In this document: piece after piece, positions 17,375 through 26,375 of the stretch
How positions within the stretch are numbered: position 1 is the stretch's first letter
Layout of the letters: each line of letters opens with the position of its first letter
Assembly: GCA_910587645.1 (NCBI GenBank)
Contig: CAJUNA010000006.1
Location: 62,001 to 126,000 of the forward strand
Reading direction: 5' to 3'
Origin: an uncultured Oscillospiraceae bacterium
GTDB lineage: Bacteria > Bacillota > Clostridia > Oscillospirales > Oscillospiraceae
Length of the DNA stretch: 64,000 bases
The notes under the pieces: model-generated
Database searches by the model: none
What the model was told of the DNA's origin: nothing
Seen by the model: only the letters and a program-made list of their open reading frames with translations
Made by a program: the position numbers and the translations under genes

Positions 17375-17415
17375 ATGGTGGGATAAGATTGGTGAAAATG
17401 ACGGGAAGACAGGGC

Positions 17416-17444
17416 TTGACATAGAAAATTTGTTCGAGTATTCT
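17416..17444 (+). promoter_or_regulatory. uvrA promoter with LexA-box-like site
   Basis: A consensus TTGACA (17416-17421) and TATTCT (17439-17444) are 17 bases apart. GAAAATTTGTTC (17424-17435) lies between them and differs from GAAC-N4-GTTC at one core base. The promoter is clear; the operator is inferred. Confidence 0.72.
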
Positions 17445-17483
17445 ATAGAGTACAATTCACGGAACAGGAGAAATAGGGAGCCT

Positions 17484-20312
17484 ATGCAGGACAGAATTTT
17501 TATCAAAGGCGCACGGGAAAACAATCTGAAAAATGTTGATGTGGAGATTCCACGGGACAAGCTGGTGGTAGTGACCGGTTTGTCCGGGTCTGGAAAATCC
17601 TCCTTGGCCTTCGACACCATCTATGCAGAGGGGCAGCGGCGGTACGTGGAGAGTCTCAGCTCCTATGCCCGGATGTTCTTGGGGCAGATGGAGAAACCGG
17701 ATGTGGACTATATTGACGGCCTGTCGCCCGCTATCTCGATCGACCAGAAAACCACAAGTAAAAACCCCCGCTCCACTGTAGGGACTGTGACCGAAATTTA
17801 CGATTATTTACGGTTATTATGGGCGCGGTGCGGTACGCCACACTGCCCTGTCTGCGGCAAGGAAATCCGCCAGCAGACGATTGACCAGATTATCGACCAG
17901 ATCCTTGAGCTGGACGAAGGGAGCCGGATCCAGATTCTCGCCCCGGTGGTCCGCGCCCGGAAGGGCGAATATGCCAAAGTCTTTGAGGATGCCAGGAAGT
18001 CTGGCTATGTCCGCGTCCGGGTGGATGGCAGCTTATATGAGCTGACGGAAGAGATCAAGCTGGACAAGAACAAAAAGCACAATATTGAGATCGTGGTGGA
18101 CCGGCTGGTGGTGCGGCCGGACATCCGGCAGCGATTGACCGACAGTGTGGAGACCGCGTCCAATCTGGCGGGAGGGATCGTTGTTGCCAATGTGCTGCAA
18201 GAGGAGCGGGATCTGCTGTTTTCGCAGAATTACGCTTGTGAAGACTGCGGCGTCAGTATCGAAGAATTAGCGCCCCGGATGTTCTCCTTTAACAATCCCT
18301 ACGGGGCCTGTCCTACTTGCACGGGGCTGGGAAGCCAGTTGAAGGTGGATCCGGATTTGATTATTCCAGACGATTCTAAGACGATTTTGGAGGGGGCGAT
18401 CCAGTGCTCCGGATGGAACAATATTCGGGGCGATGGCATCAGCCGCATGTATTTCGACGCGCTGGCGAAAAAATACCGCTTTAAATTAACGGTACCTTGG
18501 AAGGATTTGAAACCGGAGGTAAAGGATATCATCCTTTATGGAACCAAAGGGGAAAATTTGGAGCTGCACTATGACCAGCCCCGGGGGAAGGGCACCCTGC
18601 GCCAGCCCTTTGAGGGGATTTGCAACAACGTCGAACGGCGGTATCGGGATACCCAGTCTGAATCTTCCCGGCGGGAGCTGGAGGAAACCATGAGCGAATG
18701 CCCCTGTCCCACCTGTAAAGGGAAACGGCTGAAAATGGAGAGCCTGGCGGTGACGGTGGGTGGCAGCAGTATCTATGATTTTACAATGATGCCGGTATCA
18801 GAAGCCCTGCGGTTTATGGAGGGGCTGACGCTGACCAAGACCCAAGCGATGATTGCGGATCAGATCTTGAAAGAGATCAGATCCCGGCTGGGGTTTTTGC
18901 GGAGCGTGGGATTGCAGTATCTGACCCTGAGCCGCAGCGCGGCTACCCTCTCCGGTGGAGAGAGCCAGCGGATCCGGCTGGCAACACAGATCGGGTCCAG
19001 CTTGATGGGGGTACTGTATATTCTGGACGAGCCGTCTATCGGGCTGCATCAGCGGGATAACGACAAGCTGCTGGAAACCTTGCAGCAGCTCCGGAATTTG
19101 GGTAATACGCTAATTGTGGTGGAGCACGACGAGGACACCATGCGGGCGGCGGATTACATCGTTGATGTGGGGCCGGGGGCGGGTGTCCACGGCGGACGGA
19201 TTATTGCTGCCGGTACGCCGGAGGAGGTGTCCGCCAATCCTGCGTCCCTGACCGGGCAGTATTTGAGCGGGAAGCGGTATATCGCCGTTCCGGAGGAGCG
19301 GAGAAAAGGAAATGGGAAAAAATTGGTCATCCGGGGCGCGGCGGAGAATAACCTGCGGGGGATTGATGTGGAAATCCCTCTGGGGACATTTACTTGCGTG
19401 ACGGGGGTGTCCGGTTCTGGAAAATCATCCCTGGTGAATGAAATTTTATACAAACGGCTGGGGGCGGACTTAAATCGGATGAAGTGCCGGCCGGGTAAGC
19501 ACAAGGGCATGGACGGCGAGGAGTTCCTGGACAAAGTGGTCGGTATTGATCAAAGCCCTATCGGCCGCACACCCAGATCCAACCCGGCGACCTACACCGG
19601 CGTTTTTAATGACATTCGGGAGCTGTTTGCTTCAACCCCGGAAGCAAAGGCCAGAGGTTACAGCTCCGGGCGGTTTAGCTTCAATGTGCGGGGCGGGCGG
19701 TGCGAGGCTTGCTCCGGGGACGGCTTGCTGAAAATTGAAATGCACTTTTTGCCCGATATTTATGTCCCCTGCGAGGTCTGCAAGGGGAAGCGGTATAACC
19801 GGGAGACGCTGGAGGTGCGGTATAAAGGGAAGAATATTTATGAAGTCCTGGAGATGACCGCCGAGGAAGCGAAGGAGTTTTTCAAGGCCCTGCCGAAAAT
19901 CGCGGTGAAGATGGAGACGCTGTGCGATGTGGGATTAGGGTATATTAAAGTCGGGCAGGCGTCTACGACCCTCTCCGGCGGGGAAGCGCAGCGGGTGAAG
20001 CTGGCCACGGAGTTGAGCCGCAGAAGCACCGGGAGCACCATCTATATTTTGGACGAGCCGACAACGGGGCTGCACACCGATGATGTGGGAAAACTGCTGG
20101 AGGTGTTGCAGCGGCTGGTGGCGGCCGGGAATACCGTGGTGGTGATCGAGCACAATCTGGATGTGATTAAGTGCGCGGACCATATTATTGACCTCGGCCC
20201 GGAGGGCGGCGATGGTGGGGGCGCTATCGTCTGCACCGGGACCCCGGAGGATGTGGCGGCTTGTGAGGGGAGCTATACGGGGCAGTATTTGAAACGGGTT
20301 TTGGCAAAATGA
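17484..20312 (+). CDS. uvrA: Excinuclease ABC subunit A
   Basis: A 942-residue damage-sensing ATPase with two ABC modules. Visible are Walker A GLSGSGKSSLAFD and GVSGSGKSSLVNE, signature motifs LSGGESQRIRLA and LSGGEAQRVKLA, and zinc-binding cysteines in CPVCGKE, CEDCG...CPTC and CEACSGDG...CEVCKGKRY. It dimerises and loads UvrB onto lesions. The frame is open from 17430, but the family start is MQDRIFIKGAREN at 17484, with GGAG and GGGAG just upstream. Transcription starts from the promoter at 17416-17444. Confidence 0.97.
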   Translation: MQDRIFIKGARENNLKNVDVEIPRDKLVVVTGLSGSGKSSLAFDTIYAEGQRRYVESLSSYARMFLGQMEKPDVDYIDGLSPAISIDQKTTSKNPRSTVGTVTEIYDYLRLLWARCGTPHCPVCGKEIRQQTIDQIIDQILELDEGSRIQILAPVVRARKGEYAKVFEDARKSGYVRVRVDGSLYELTEEIKLDKNKKHNIEIVVDRLVVRPDIRQRLTDSVETASNLAGGIVVANVLQEERDLLFSQNYACEDCGVSIEELAPRMFSFNNPYGACPTCTGLGSQLKVDPDLIIPDDSKTILEGAIQCSGWNNIRGDGISRMYFDALAKKYRFKLTVPWKDLKPEVKDIILYGTKGENLELHYDQPRGKGTLRQPFEGICNNVERRYRDTQSESSRRELEETMSECPCPTCKGKRLKMESLAVTVGGSSIYDFTMMPVSEALRFMEGLTLTKTQAMIADQILKEIRSRLGFLRSVGLQYLTLSRSAATLSGGESQRIRLATQIGSSLMGVLYILDEPSIGLHQRDNDKLLETLQQLRNLGNTLIVVEHDEDTMRAADYIVDVGPGAGVHGGRIIAAGTPEEVSANPASLTGQYLSGKRYIAVPEERRKGNGKKLVIRGAAENNLRGIDVEIPLGTFTCVTGVSGSGKSSLVNEILYKRLGADLNRMKCRPGKHKGMDGEEFLDKVVGIDQSPIGRTPRSNPATYTGVFNDIRELFASTPEAKARGYSSGRFSFNVRGGRCEACSGDGLLKIEMHFLPDIYVPCEVCKGKRYNRETLEVRYKGKNIYEVLEMTAEEAKEFFKALPKIAVKMETLCDVGLGYIKVGQASTTLSGGEAQRVKLATELSRRSTGSTIYILDEPTTGLHTDDVGKLLEVLQRLVAAGNTVVVIEHNLDVIKCADHIIDLGPEGGDGGGAIVCTGTPEDVAACEGSYTGQYLKRVLAK

Positions 20313-20462
20313 CCGTTTTGCTTTATTTTGTTGTCAAGGTACCTCCGTTTGCAACCGGCGCGGGGAAGTGCCAGGCGGATCAGGCCTGTTGAGCGTTTTT
20401 GTTCAGACGCGCGAAGTCTCGGTAGGTGACGCTCGCTACAACCTTAGGGCGCATTGGAGGGG

Positions 20463-20486
20463 AAGTTGCACGTTGGTGTGCAACTT
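20463..20486 (+). other. Hairpin in the leader of the small membrane transporter gene
   Basis: A perfect 9-base stem (AAGTTGCAC / GTGCAACTT) with a six-base loop is followed by TTAG. It lies 35 bases before the downstream start. The rest of the 209-base gap after uvrA shows nothing recognisable. It may be a weak terminator for uvrA or a leader structure. Confidence 0.5.
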
Positions 20487-20521
20487 TTAGGGAAAATTGT
20501 TATGAGAAAGATTTTTGGCTT

Positions 20522-21007
20522 ATGGATATTTTTAATTGGCTGACCACTACCGCGGCGGGGGAATTCTGCTTCACCATGCTGGTTTCTATGACGCCTGTGG
20601 TGGAGCTACGGGGCGGGATCCCCTTCGGTGTGGCCAGGGGCCTTTCCGTTTGGGCGGCGTTTTTCGCCGCGATTATCGGGAATATGCTGCCAGTCCCTTT
20701 TATTGTGGTCTATATCCGGCGCTTCCTCCAGTGGATGCGGCGGCGGATCCCTGTGCTAAACGCGCTGGCGGATAAAATTGAGAAAAAAGCCCATTTAAAG
20801 GGGCAAAAGGTTACAAAATATAAATATTTGGGTTTGATGCTGTTTGTGGCAATCCCCCTGCCGGGAACCGGCGCGTGGACCGGCGCGCTGGCTGCCGCTT
20901 TTCTGGACATGCCGTTGAGAAAGGCGCTGCCCTCGATCTTCGCGGGGGTTCTGATCGCCGGTACGGCGGTCAGCGTCCTGACGTTCGGGATTGCCAGCCT
21001 GTTCTAG
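20522..21007 (+). CDS. Small multidrug export protein family (COG2426) membrane protein
   Basis: A 161-residue inner-membrane protein with four to five hydrophobic segments. The family pattern is MTPVVELRGGIPFGVARGLS, FFAAIIGNMLPVPFIVVYIR, and FVAIPLPGTGAWTGALAAAFL. The name comes from database annotation of the family, and substrate evidence is thin. The start MDIFNWL is chosen because the upstream in-frame region is not conserved-looking, though the ribosome-binding site is weak (GAGAAAG). It precedes a small hypothetical gene and recD2 on the same strand. Confidence 0.75.
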   Translation: MDIFNWLTTTAAGEFCFTMLVSMTPVVELRGGIPFGVARGLSVWAAFFAAIIGNMLPVPFIVVYIRRFLQWMRRRIPVLNALADKIEKKAHLKGQKVTKYKYLGLMLFVAIPLPGTGAWTGALAAAFLDMPLRKALPSIFAGVLIAGTAVSVLTFGIASLF

Positions 21008-21083
21008 GCTGTCAAAGGGCGCCGCGCCTGCATAGACTGTCGTAAAGCCATGAAGCCGCCGGAGGCGGCGGAAGGAGGATGCT

Positions 21084-21419
21084 ATGCAGCTATGGCAGGA
21101 TGGTTTAGTGGCGCTGCTGGCCGCTATCGGCTTGGCGTCCATTATGTGGACCGTGGTTCGGGCGATACTGTTTGCCGGAGGAGAGCGCCGGAAGGAAATC
21201 GCCGCGCTGCTGCCCGCGCAGGGCGAAGGGGAGCATTTGGAAGAACAATTGCAGGTTTTGCAGCGGCTGCGCCTGGAACAGGGCGTTTTCGGCAGGGCCT
21301 TGCTGGTGGACTGCGGACTGACGGAGGATGGGCGTAAGCTGGCGGCGCTGCTGGCCCGGAAGCACCGGTGGGTTTCCCTGTGCGGAAAAGACGAAATCGG
21401 CCGCTATTTGGAGGGATAA
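21084..21419 (+). CDS. Hypothetical protein with one N-terminal membrane helix
   Basis: A 111-residue protein not recognised as a named family. Residues 6-30 are a membrane helix (DGLVALLAAIGLASIMWTVVRAILF), followed by a charged, probably helical stretch (GEHLEEQLQVLQRLRLEQG) and a C-terminal part with RALLVDCGLTEDGRKLAALLAR. A perfect AAGGAGG five bases before ATG and its spacing between two real genes argue that it is expressed. Its position before recD2 may be incidental. Confidence 0.7.
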   Translation: MQLWQDGLVALLAAIGLASIMWTVVRAILFAGGERRKEIAALLPAQGEGEHLEEQLQVLQRLRLEQGVFGRALLVDCGLTEDGRKLAALLARKHRWVSLCGKDEIGRYLEG

Positions 21420-21449
21420 CCGTGATTTTTGTGGTGAGGAGTACATAGG

Positions 21450-23702
21450 ATGAACGAACGGTGTACCATCGACGGGACGATTGCCAACGTCATCTATCAA
21501 AATGAGGAGAATGGTTATACTGTCCTGCGGCTGGTTACCACCGATGGCGAAGCGGTGACGGTGGTAGGGGCCATCCCCTGCGCCGCACCGGGGGAGGACT
21601 TGATCGTCGAGGGCAGGTGGGTGAGCCACCCTGTCCACGGCGAACAGGTCCAGGCGGAACGGGTGGAGCGGCGGCTGCCTACCCAGGAGGATGAAATTCT
21701 GCGGTATCTGTCCTCCGGGGTGATCAAAGGCGTGGGCGCGGCCACCGCCAGCCGCCTGGTGCAGCGGTTTGGCGCCAGTACCTTGGAGGTGCTGGAGGAG
21801 GATCCGGACGCGCTGACGAAAATCAAGGGGATTACACCCAAACGGGCGGCAGAGATTGCGGAAAGCTACCGGTATCAGACCGGGATGCGGCGGTTAATGG
21901 ACTTTTTATCCGCCAACGACCTGCCGTTGTTTTTGGCGCTGCGGCTCTACCGGCGTTACGGCGCGGGCGCGCTGGACGCGGTGCGGGAGAATCCCTACCT
22001 GCTGGTGGACGAGATGTATGGGGTGGATTTCGCCGTTATGGACGAGATTGCCCTGTCTATGGGGATGGCCGGGGACAGCCGGCGGCGGGTGGAAGCGGCG
22101 GTGCTGTTTGAGCTGTCCTACAATTTGAATAACGGGCATGTGTTTCTGCCGGAGGACAAGCTGGCCGCCGCTTCGGCGCAGTTGATTGACTGCCCCCTGG
22201 ACATGGTGGAGGCCGCTTTGGACGATTTGGTGGGCCGGGGGGCTGTCCGGCGGGAGAAGGTGGCGCGGGTGGAAGCGTGCTATCTCCGGCGGCTCTATGA
22301 CGCGGAGACAGCGGTGGTGGAGAAGCTGGAGCGGATGCTCCGGGTGCAGGCTGACCGCTTGGATTATGTGGCGAACCGGGTGGATTCCATTATCGAGCAG
22401 ATTGAGAAAGAACAGGATTTGACTTACGCGCCTGCCCAGCGCAGGGCGGTGGAGCTGGCGGCGAAGCAGGGGGTGGTCCTCCTGACCGGCGGGCCCGGCA
22501 CCGGCAAGACTACCTCCGTGCGCGGTATTGTGGCGATGCTGGACCGGATGGGCTGTACGACCCTGCTGGCCGCGCCCACGGGGCGCGCCGCGAAGCGGCT
22601 GGGTGAGCTTTGCGGAAGGGAGGCGCAGACGATCCACCGGTGCCTGGGCATGGTTTGGAAGGAGGATGCCGGGGAGGTCTCTTTTCAGAAAAATGAGAAG
22701 GAGCCCCTTCAGGCGGAGGCCGTGATCGTGGATGAGATGAGTATGGTGGATCTGCCCTTGATGGCCGCGCTGCTGGCGGCGGTCAAGGATGACTGCCGGC
22801 TGATTATGGTGGGGGATCCGGATCAGCTTCCCTCGGTGGGGCCGGGAAATGTTTTCGGCGACCTCATCCGCAGCGGCAGGGTGGAGACGGTTTCCCTGAC
22901 GGAGATTTTCCGGCAGGCACAGGCTTCCGCAATCATTCGCGCGGCCCATGCGGTGAATGAGGGGCGGCTTCCGGAACTGCGCAACAGCGTGGACAGTGAT
23001 TTCTTTTTTATGCGCCGCTGGGATCCCGGGGCAGCGGTGGATTTGGTTGTGGAGCTGTGCCGGGAGCGGCTGCCGAAGAATATGGGCGTGGAACCGGGGC
23101 AGATTCAGGTACTTTGCCCTACCAGGAAAGGCGAATGGGGGACGGCGGCTTTGAACCGGGCCTTGCAGAAGGCCTTGAACCCGCCTGCGCCGGAGAAGCG
23201 GCAGAAGCACTGGGGGGACGCTGTCTTCCGGGTTGGGGACAGGGTGATGCAGATACGGAATAATTACGATGTGTTGTGGATCCGGGCTGACGGCGCGACT
23301 GGGGCAGGTATTTTTAATGGGGACGTGGGCGTTGTGGAGGACATGGATCCGTCCGGCGAGCTGCTCTCGATCCGGTTTGATGACCGTACCGCTACGTATA
23401 CGGCGGATATGCTGGGGGAGCTGGAGCTTGCTTATGCGGTTACGGTGCATAAGAGCCAGGGCAGCGAGTATCAGGCGGTGATTTTGGTCGCCCTCCCGGC
23501 AGCCCCCGCGCTGATGGTGCGGGGGGTGCTCTATACCGGGATTACCCGGGCGCGGAAGCTGCTGGTGGTTGTCGGGGATGACGCGGCCCTGGAGCGTATG
23601 GCGGCAAATGATAGGCAGCAGCGAAGGTACAGCGGGCTGAGATGGCGGCTGCGGCAGGGCGGGGAGCCACCGGACGCTCAAAAAGAAAGGACAACCCCAT
23701 GA
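21450..23702 (+). CDS. recD2: RecD2-type ATP-dependent DNA helicase
   Basis: A 750-residue 5'-3' helicase of the RecD-like family that works without RecBC. The N-terminal region has an OB-like part and tandem helix-hairpin-helix segments (GVIKGVGAATASRLVQRFG, LTKIKGITPKRAAEIAESY). The helicase core shows Walker A LTGGPGTGKTTSVRG, DEMSMVDLPLM, GDPDQLPSVGPGNVF and the C-terminal VHKSQGSEYQAVILV and YTGITRARKLLVVVG. Length fits the family. GTGAGGAG lies ten bases before ATG. The stop overlaps the start of the methyltransferase gene (ATGA). Confidence 0.94.
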   Translation: MNERCTIDGTIANVIYQNEENGYTVLRLVTTDGEAVTVVGAIPCAAPGEDLIVEGRWVSHPVHGEQVQAERVERRLPTQEDEILRYLSSGVIKGVGAATASRLVQRFGASTLEVLEEDPDALTKIKGITPKRAAEIAESYRYQTGMRRLMDFLSANDLPLFLALRLYRRYGAGALDAVRENPYLLVDEMYGVDFAVMDEIALSMGMAGDSRRRVEAAVLFELSYNLNNGHVFLPEDKLAAASAQLIDCPLDMVEAALDDLVGRGAVRREKVARVEACYLRRLYDAETAVVEKLERMLRVQADRLDYVANRVDSIIEQIEKEQDLTYAPAQRRAVELAAKQGVVLLTGGPGTGKTTSVRGIVAMLDRMGCTTLLAAPTGRAAKRLGELCGREAQTIHRCLGMVWKEDAGEVSFQKNEKEPLQAEAVIVDEMSMVDLPLMAALLAAVKDDCRLIMVGDPDQLPSVGPGNVFGDLIRSGRVETVSLTEIFRQAQASAIIRAAHAVNEGRLPELRNSVDSDFFFMRRWDPGAAVDLVVELCRERLPKNMGVEPGQIQVLCPTRKGEWGTAALNRALQKALNPPAPEKRQKHWGDAVFRVGDRVMQIRNNYDVLWIRADGATGAGIFNGDVGVVEDMDPSGELLSIRFDDRTATYTADMLGELELAYAVTVHKSQGSEYQAVILVALPAAPALMVRGVLYTGITRARKLLVVVGDDAALERMAANDRQQRRYSGLRWRLRQGGEPPDAQKERTTP

Positions 23703-24571
23703 CAAAAGAAACTTTCCTCTCATGGACCGCCCAGGAGGTGGTTCTCCTTGATGGCGCTACTGGCAGTAACCTGAGGGCGGCGGGAATGCCGCCGGGCGTT
23801 TCCCCGGAACTTTGGGTGCTGGAGCATCCGGAAATCCTCCTGGAATTGCAGAGAGGTTTTGTGGAAGCCGGGAGCCAGGTCCTTTGCGCCCCGACATTTT
23901 CCGCAAACCGAATGAGCTTGCGGCATTTCGGCTTGGAGGAAAAGGTGGGGGAATTAAATCAAAAGCTGGTAGAATTGTCCAGGCAGGCGGCGGGAGGGAA
24001 GGCCCTTGTCGCCGGGGACCTGTCTACAATGGGGCAGCCTTTAGAGCCGGTGGGCAGCCTCTCCTATGGGGCGGCCTATGACATTTACCGGGAGCAGATG
24101 GAAGCCCTTGCCGCCGGGGGAGTGGATCTCCTGGCGGTGGAAACGCTGATGGGGATTGACGAAGCCGCCGCCGCGCTGGACGCGGCGGCGGGGCTTGGGC
24201 TGGCAGTCCTCTGCTCCTTTTCTGTGGAAGCGGATGGGGGTGTCCTCTTTGGGGGGAATATCTGGGAAGCCGCTGCCGCCGCCCAGGAGCTGGACGCCGC
24301 CGCCGTAGGGGTCAACTGCTCTGTGGGGCCGGACCAATTGGAAGCCGCTGTCCGGTCGGTACGGGGAGCAGTATCCATCCCTGTCATTGCCAAGCCGAAC
24401 GCCGGGCTGCCGGTAATGGATGAAATGGGACAGGCCCATTACAGTATGGGGCCGGTGGAGTTTGCCCGCCATATGGGCGCGCTGCTCGGCGCCGGCGCCG
24501 GCGTGGTAGGCGGCTGCTGCGGTACAACGCCGGAATATATCCGGAAATTGGCGGCGGCGCTAGGGCGCTGA
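23699..24571 (+). CDS. Homocysteine S-methyltransferase family protein
   Basis: A 290-residue Pfam S-methyl_trans (betaine-homocysteine methyltransferase-like) barrel. Family features are LLDGATGSNL near the N-terminus, VNCSVGPDQL and GGCCGTTPEYI, which together supply the three zinc-binding cysteines, and IPVIAKPNAGLP. It probably makes methionine from homocysteine, with a methyl donor that cannot be read from sequence. It resembles the N-terminal domain of MetH but lacks the cobalamin and folate domains. Its start ATGA overlaps the recD2 stop, so the two are translationally coupled although functionally unrelated. Confidence 0.82.
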   Translation: MTKETFLSWTAQEVVLLDGATGSNLRAAGMPPGVSPELWVLEHPEILLELQRGFVEAGSQVLCAPTFSANRMSLRHFGLEEKVGELNQKLVELSRQAAGGKALVAGDLSTMGQPLEPVGSLSYGAAYDIYREQMEALAAGGVDLLAVETLMGIDEAAAALDAAAGLGLAVLCSFSVEADGGVLFGGNIWEAAAAAQELDAAAVGVNCSVGPDQLEAAVRSVRGAVSIPVIAKPNAGLPVMDEMGQAHYSMGPVEFARHMGALLGAGAGVVGGCCGTTPEYIRKLAAALGR

Positions 24572-24596
24572 CGCGCAGAAAAATGAAATGGCACAG

Positions 24597-24625
24597 TTGA
24601 CAGACCGAAAGAAATCACGTATGAT
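24597..24625 (+). promoter_or_regulatory. Promoter of the CoA-disulfide reductase gene
   Basis: TTGACA (24597-24602) and TATGAT (24620-24625) are 17 bases apart, about 120 bases before the start codon. A terminator lies between this promoter and the gene. Confidence 0.85.
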
Positions 24626-24662
24626 ATAGCTATAATCTCCGGGCGGTAATTGTGGCGGGCGG

Positions 24663-24697
24663 AGCGGTTCGGAGGGGACGGCTCTGCCGCTTTTTTT
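24663..24697 (+). terminator. Terminator or attenuator in the CoA-disulfide reductase leader
   Basis: Paired arms AGCGG-TT-CGGAG and CTCTG-CCGCT (one G-T pair, a TT bulge) with a seven-base loop are followed by seven T's. It lies about 35 bases after the predicted transcription start and 47 before ATG 24744. It can therefore act on the short leader as well as stop read-through from the methyltransferase gene. Confidence 0.78.
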
Positions 24698-24743
24698 GCC
24701 CCTGAATTTATCCGAAATTGACGGAAAAAGGAGCTATGATGCA

Positions 24744-26375
24744 ATGAAAGTACTGGTGTTGGGCGGCGTTGCCGCCGGTACGAAGGCTGCTGCCAAGCTG
24801 ATGCGGGAGAACCGCTCCTGCGAGGTCACGGTGCTGACCAAGGGAAAAGATATCTCCTACGCCGGGTGTGGACTGCCATACTATGTGGGCGGCGTGATTG
24901 CGGAGAAAAGTGCGTTGATTGTCAATACGCCGGAAAAATTTGCTAAACTTACCGGGGCGCAGGTTAAAACTGAGACGGAAGCAGTGGCGGTCTATCCCGG
25001 CCGCCATGTGGTGGAAGCGAAGGACTTGAAAACCGGGGAGATTAGTGAGTATACATATGATAAGCTGGTGATCGCCACCGGCGCATCGCCCTTTGTCCCG
25101 CCAATCCAGGGGCTGGATTTGAAGAATGTGTTCGTTATGCGCACACCGGATGACGCCATCAGCCTGCGGGCGGCGGTGGAAGCCGGGGAGATTAAACGGG
25201 CCGTGGTGGCCGGGGGCGGCTTTATTGGGCTGGAAGTGGCGGAGAACCTTGCGGCCCAAGGGGTTAGGACTACGGTAATTGATTTTGCGCCCCATGTGCT
25301 GCCGAATTTCCTGGATCCGGAGCTCAGCGAGTTTGTGGAAAACAAAATGGAGGAGGAGGGCATTATGCCCTTGACCGGCGTGTCCCTGGAGGGCGTGGAA
25401 GGCAATGGCAAGGTGGAGAAGGTCCTCACCAGCAGACGGGGGCTGAAGGCTGACGCCCTAGTGCTGGCTATTGGCATCCGGCCTAATACGGCGTTTTTGG
25501 AAGGCTCCGGCATTGAGATGGTCAAGGGGACGGTTTTGACGGATCCATATTTGCGCACCAATGTGGAGGATATTTATGCCGCTGGGGACTGCGCTATGGT
25601 GACGAACCGGCAGACTGGGAAGCCTGCCTGGTCTCCTATGGGGTCTACCGCTAATATTGCGGGGCGGATCCTGGCCCGGAATGCGGCGGGCGGGGCGTTT
25701 GCCTATCCTGGCGTATTGGGTACAGGGGTGGCGAAACTGCCCGGAGGGCTGAACGCAGGCCGGACGGGGCTGACGGAGACGGCGGCCCGGGCGGAAGAAT
25801 ATGATGTGGAGACAGTCCTGACTGTGGTGGACGATAAGGCCCATTATTATCCCGGCGCGGGGGTTTTCATTGTGAAGCTGACGGCGGACAGGGCTTCCCG
25901 GAAGCTGCTGGGGGTGCAGGTGCTTGGCTCCGGCGCGGTGGACAAGGTGACGGATATCGGTGTGACGGCGGTTTCCCTTGGGGCTACGGTGGATCAGCTG
26001 GCGGCGATGGATTTCGCGTATGCGCCGCCATTCTCTACGGCGATCCATCCTTTTGCCCACAGCATTAATATTTTGATGAACAAGCTGGACGGCGGACTCG
26101 ATTCTATGACGCCCGCGGAGTTTGCCGCCGGAGCGGCGGAGGGCTACGAGGTGATCGATTGTTCCCAGATGCCCGCGATTCCTGGGAAGAAGTTTTTGGA
26201 TTTTGCGTCCATTGACGGCGTGGTTCCTGGTTTGGAGAAGGATGGGAAGCTTTTGCTCGTCTGCACCAAGGGGCGGAGGGCCTATTTGACCCAAAATAGG
26301 TTGAAATTTTATGGATATACGGAGACGAAAGTCCTTGAGGGAGGGACTACGTTTACTGCGTTTGAGGAAGAGTGA
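24744..26375 (+). CDS. CoA-disulfide reductase-like flavoprotein with C-terminal rhodanese domain
   Basis: A 543-residue pyridine nucleotide-disulfide oxidoreductase of the single-cysteine class. It has an FAD-binding start (VLVLGGVAAGTKAAAKL), active-site Cys42 in SYAGCGLPYY, a second dinucleotide-binding region AVVAGGGFIGLEVAENLA, and the FAD motif NVEDIYAAGDCA. Residues about 440-543 form a rhodanese-like domain with Cys507 in CTKGRRAY, close to the CxxGxR loop. Such fusions reduce CoA disulfide, persulfides or polysulfide with NAD(P)H. AAGGAG ten bases before ATG fixes the start. The siroheme-protein gene 580 bases downstream hints at a sulfur context. The exact substrate is open. Confidence 0.86.
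   Translation: MKVLVLGGVAAGTKAAAKLMRENRSCEVTVLTKGKDISYAGCGLPYYVGGVIAEKSALIVNTPEKFAKLTGAQVKTETEAVAVYPGRHVVEAKDLKTGEISEYTYDKLVIATGASPFVPPIQGLDLKNVFVMRTPDDAISLRAAVEAGEIKRAVVAGGGFIGLEVAENLAAQGVRTTVIDFAPHVLPNFLDPELSEFVENKMEEEGIMPLTGVSLEGVEGNGKVEKVLTSRRGLKADALVLAIGIRPNTAFLEGSGIEMVKGTVLTDPYLRTNVEDIYAAGDCAMVTNRQTGKPAWSPMGSTANIAGRILARNAAGGAFAYPGVLGTGVAKLPGGLNAGRTGLTETAARAEEYDVETVLTVVDDKAHYYPGAGVFIVKLTADRASRKLLGVQVLGSGAVDKVTDIGVTAVSLGATVDQLAAMDFAYAPPFSTAIHPFAHSINILMNKLDGGLDSMTPAEFAAGAAEGYEVIDCSQMPAIPGKKFLDFASIDGVVPGLEKDGKLLLVCTKGRRAYLTQNRLKFYGYTETKVLEGGTTFTAFEEE

Noticed and set aside
21906..23723. A 605-residue minus-strand open frame
   Set aside because: Antisense to recD2, with repetitive H/P/R composition and no motif.
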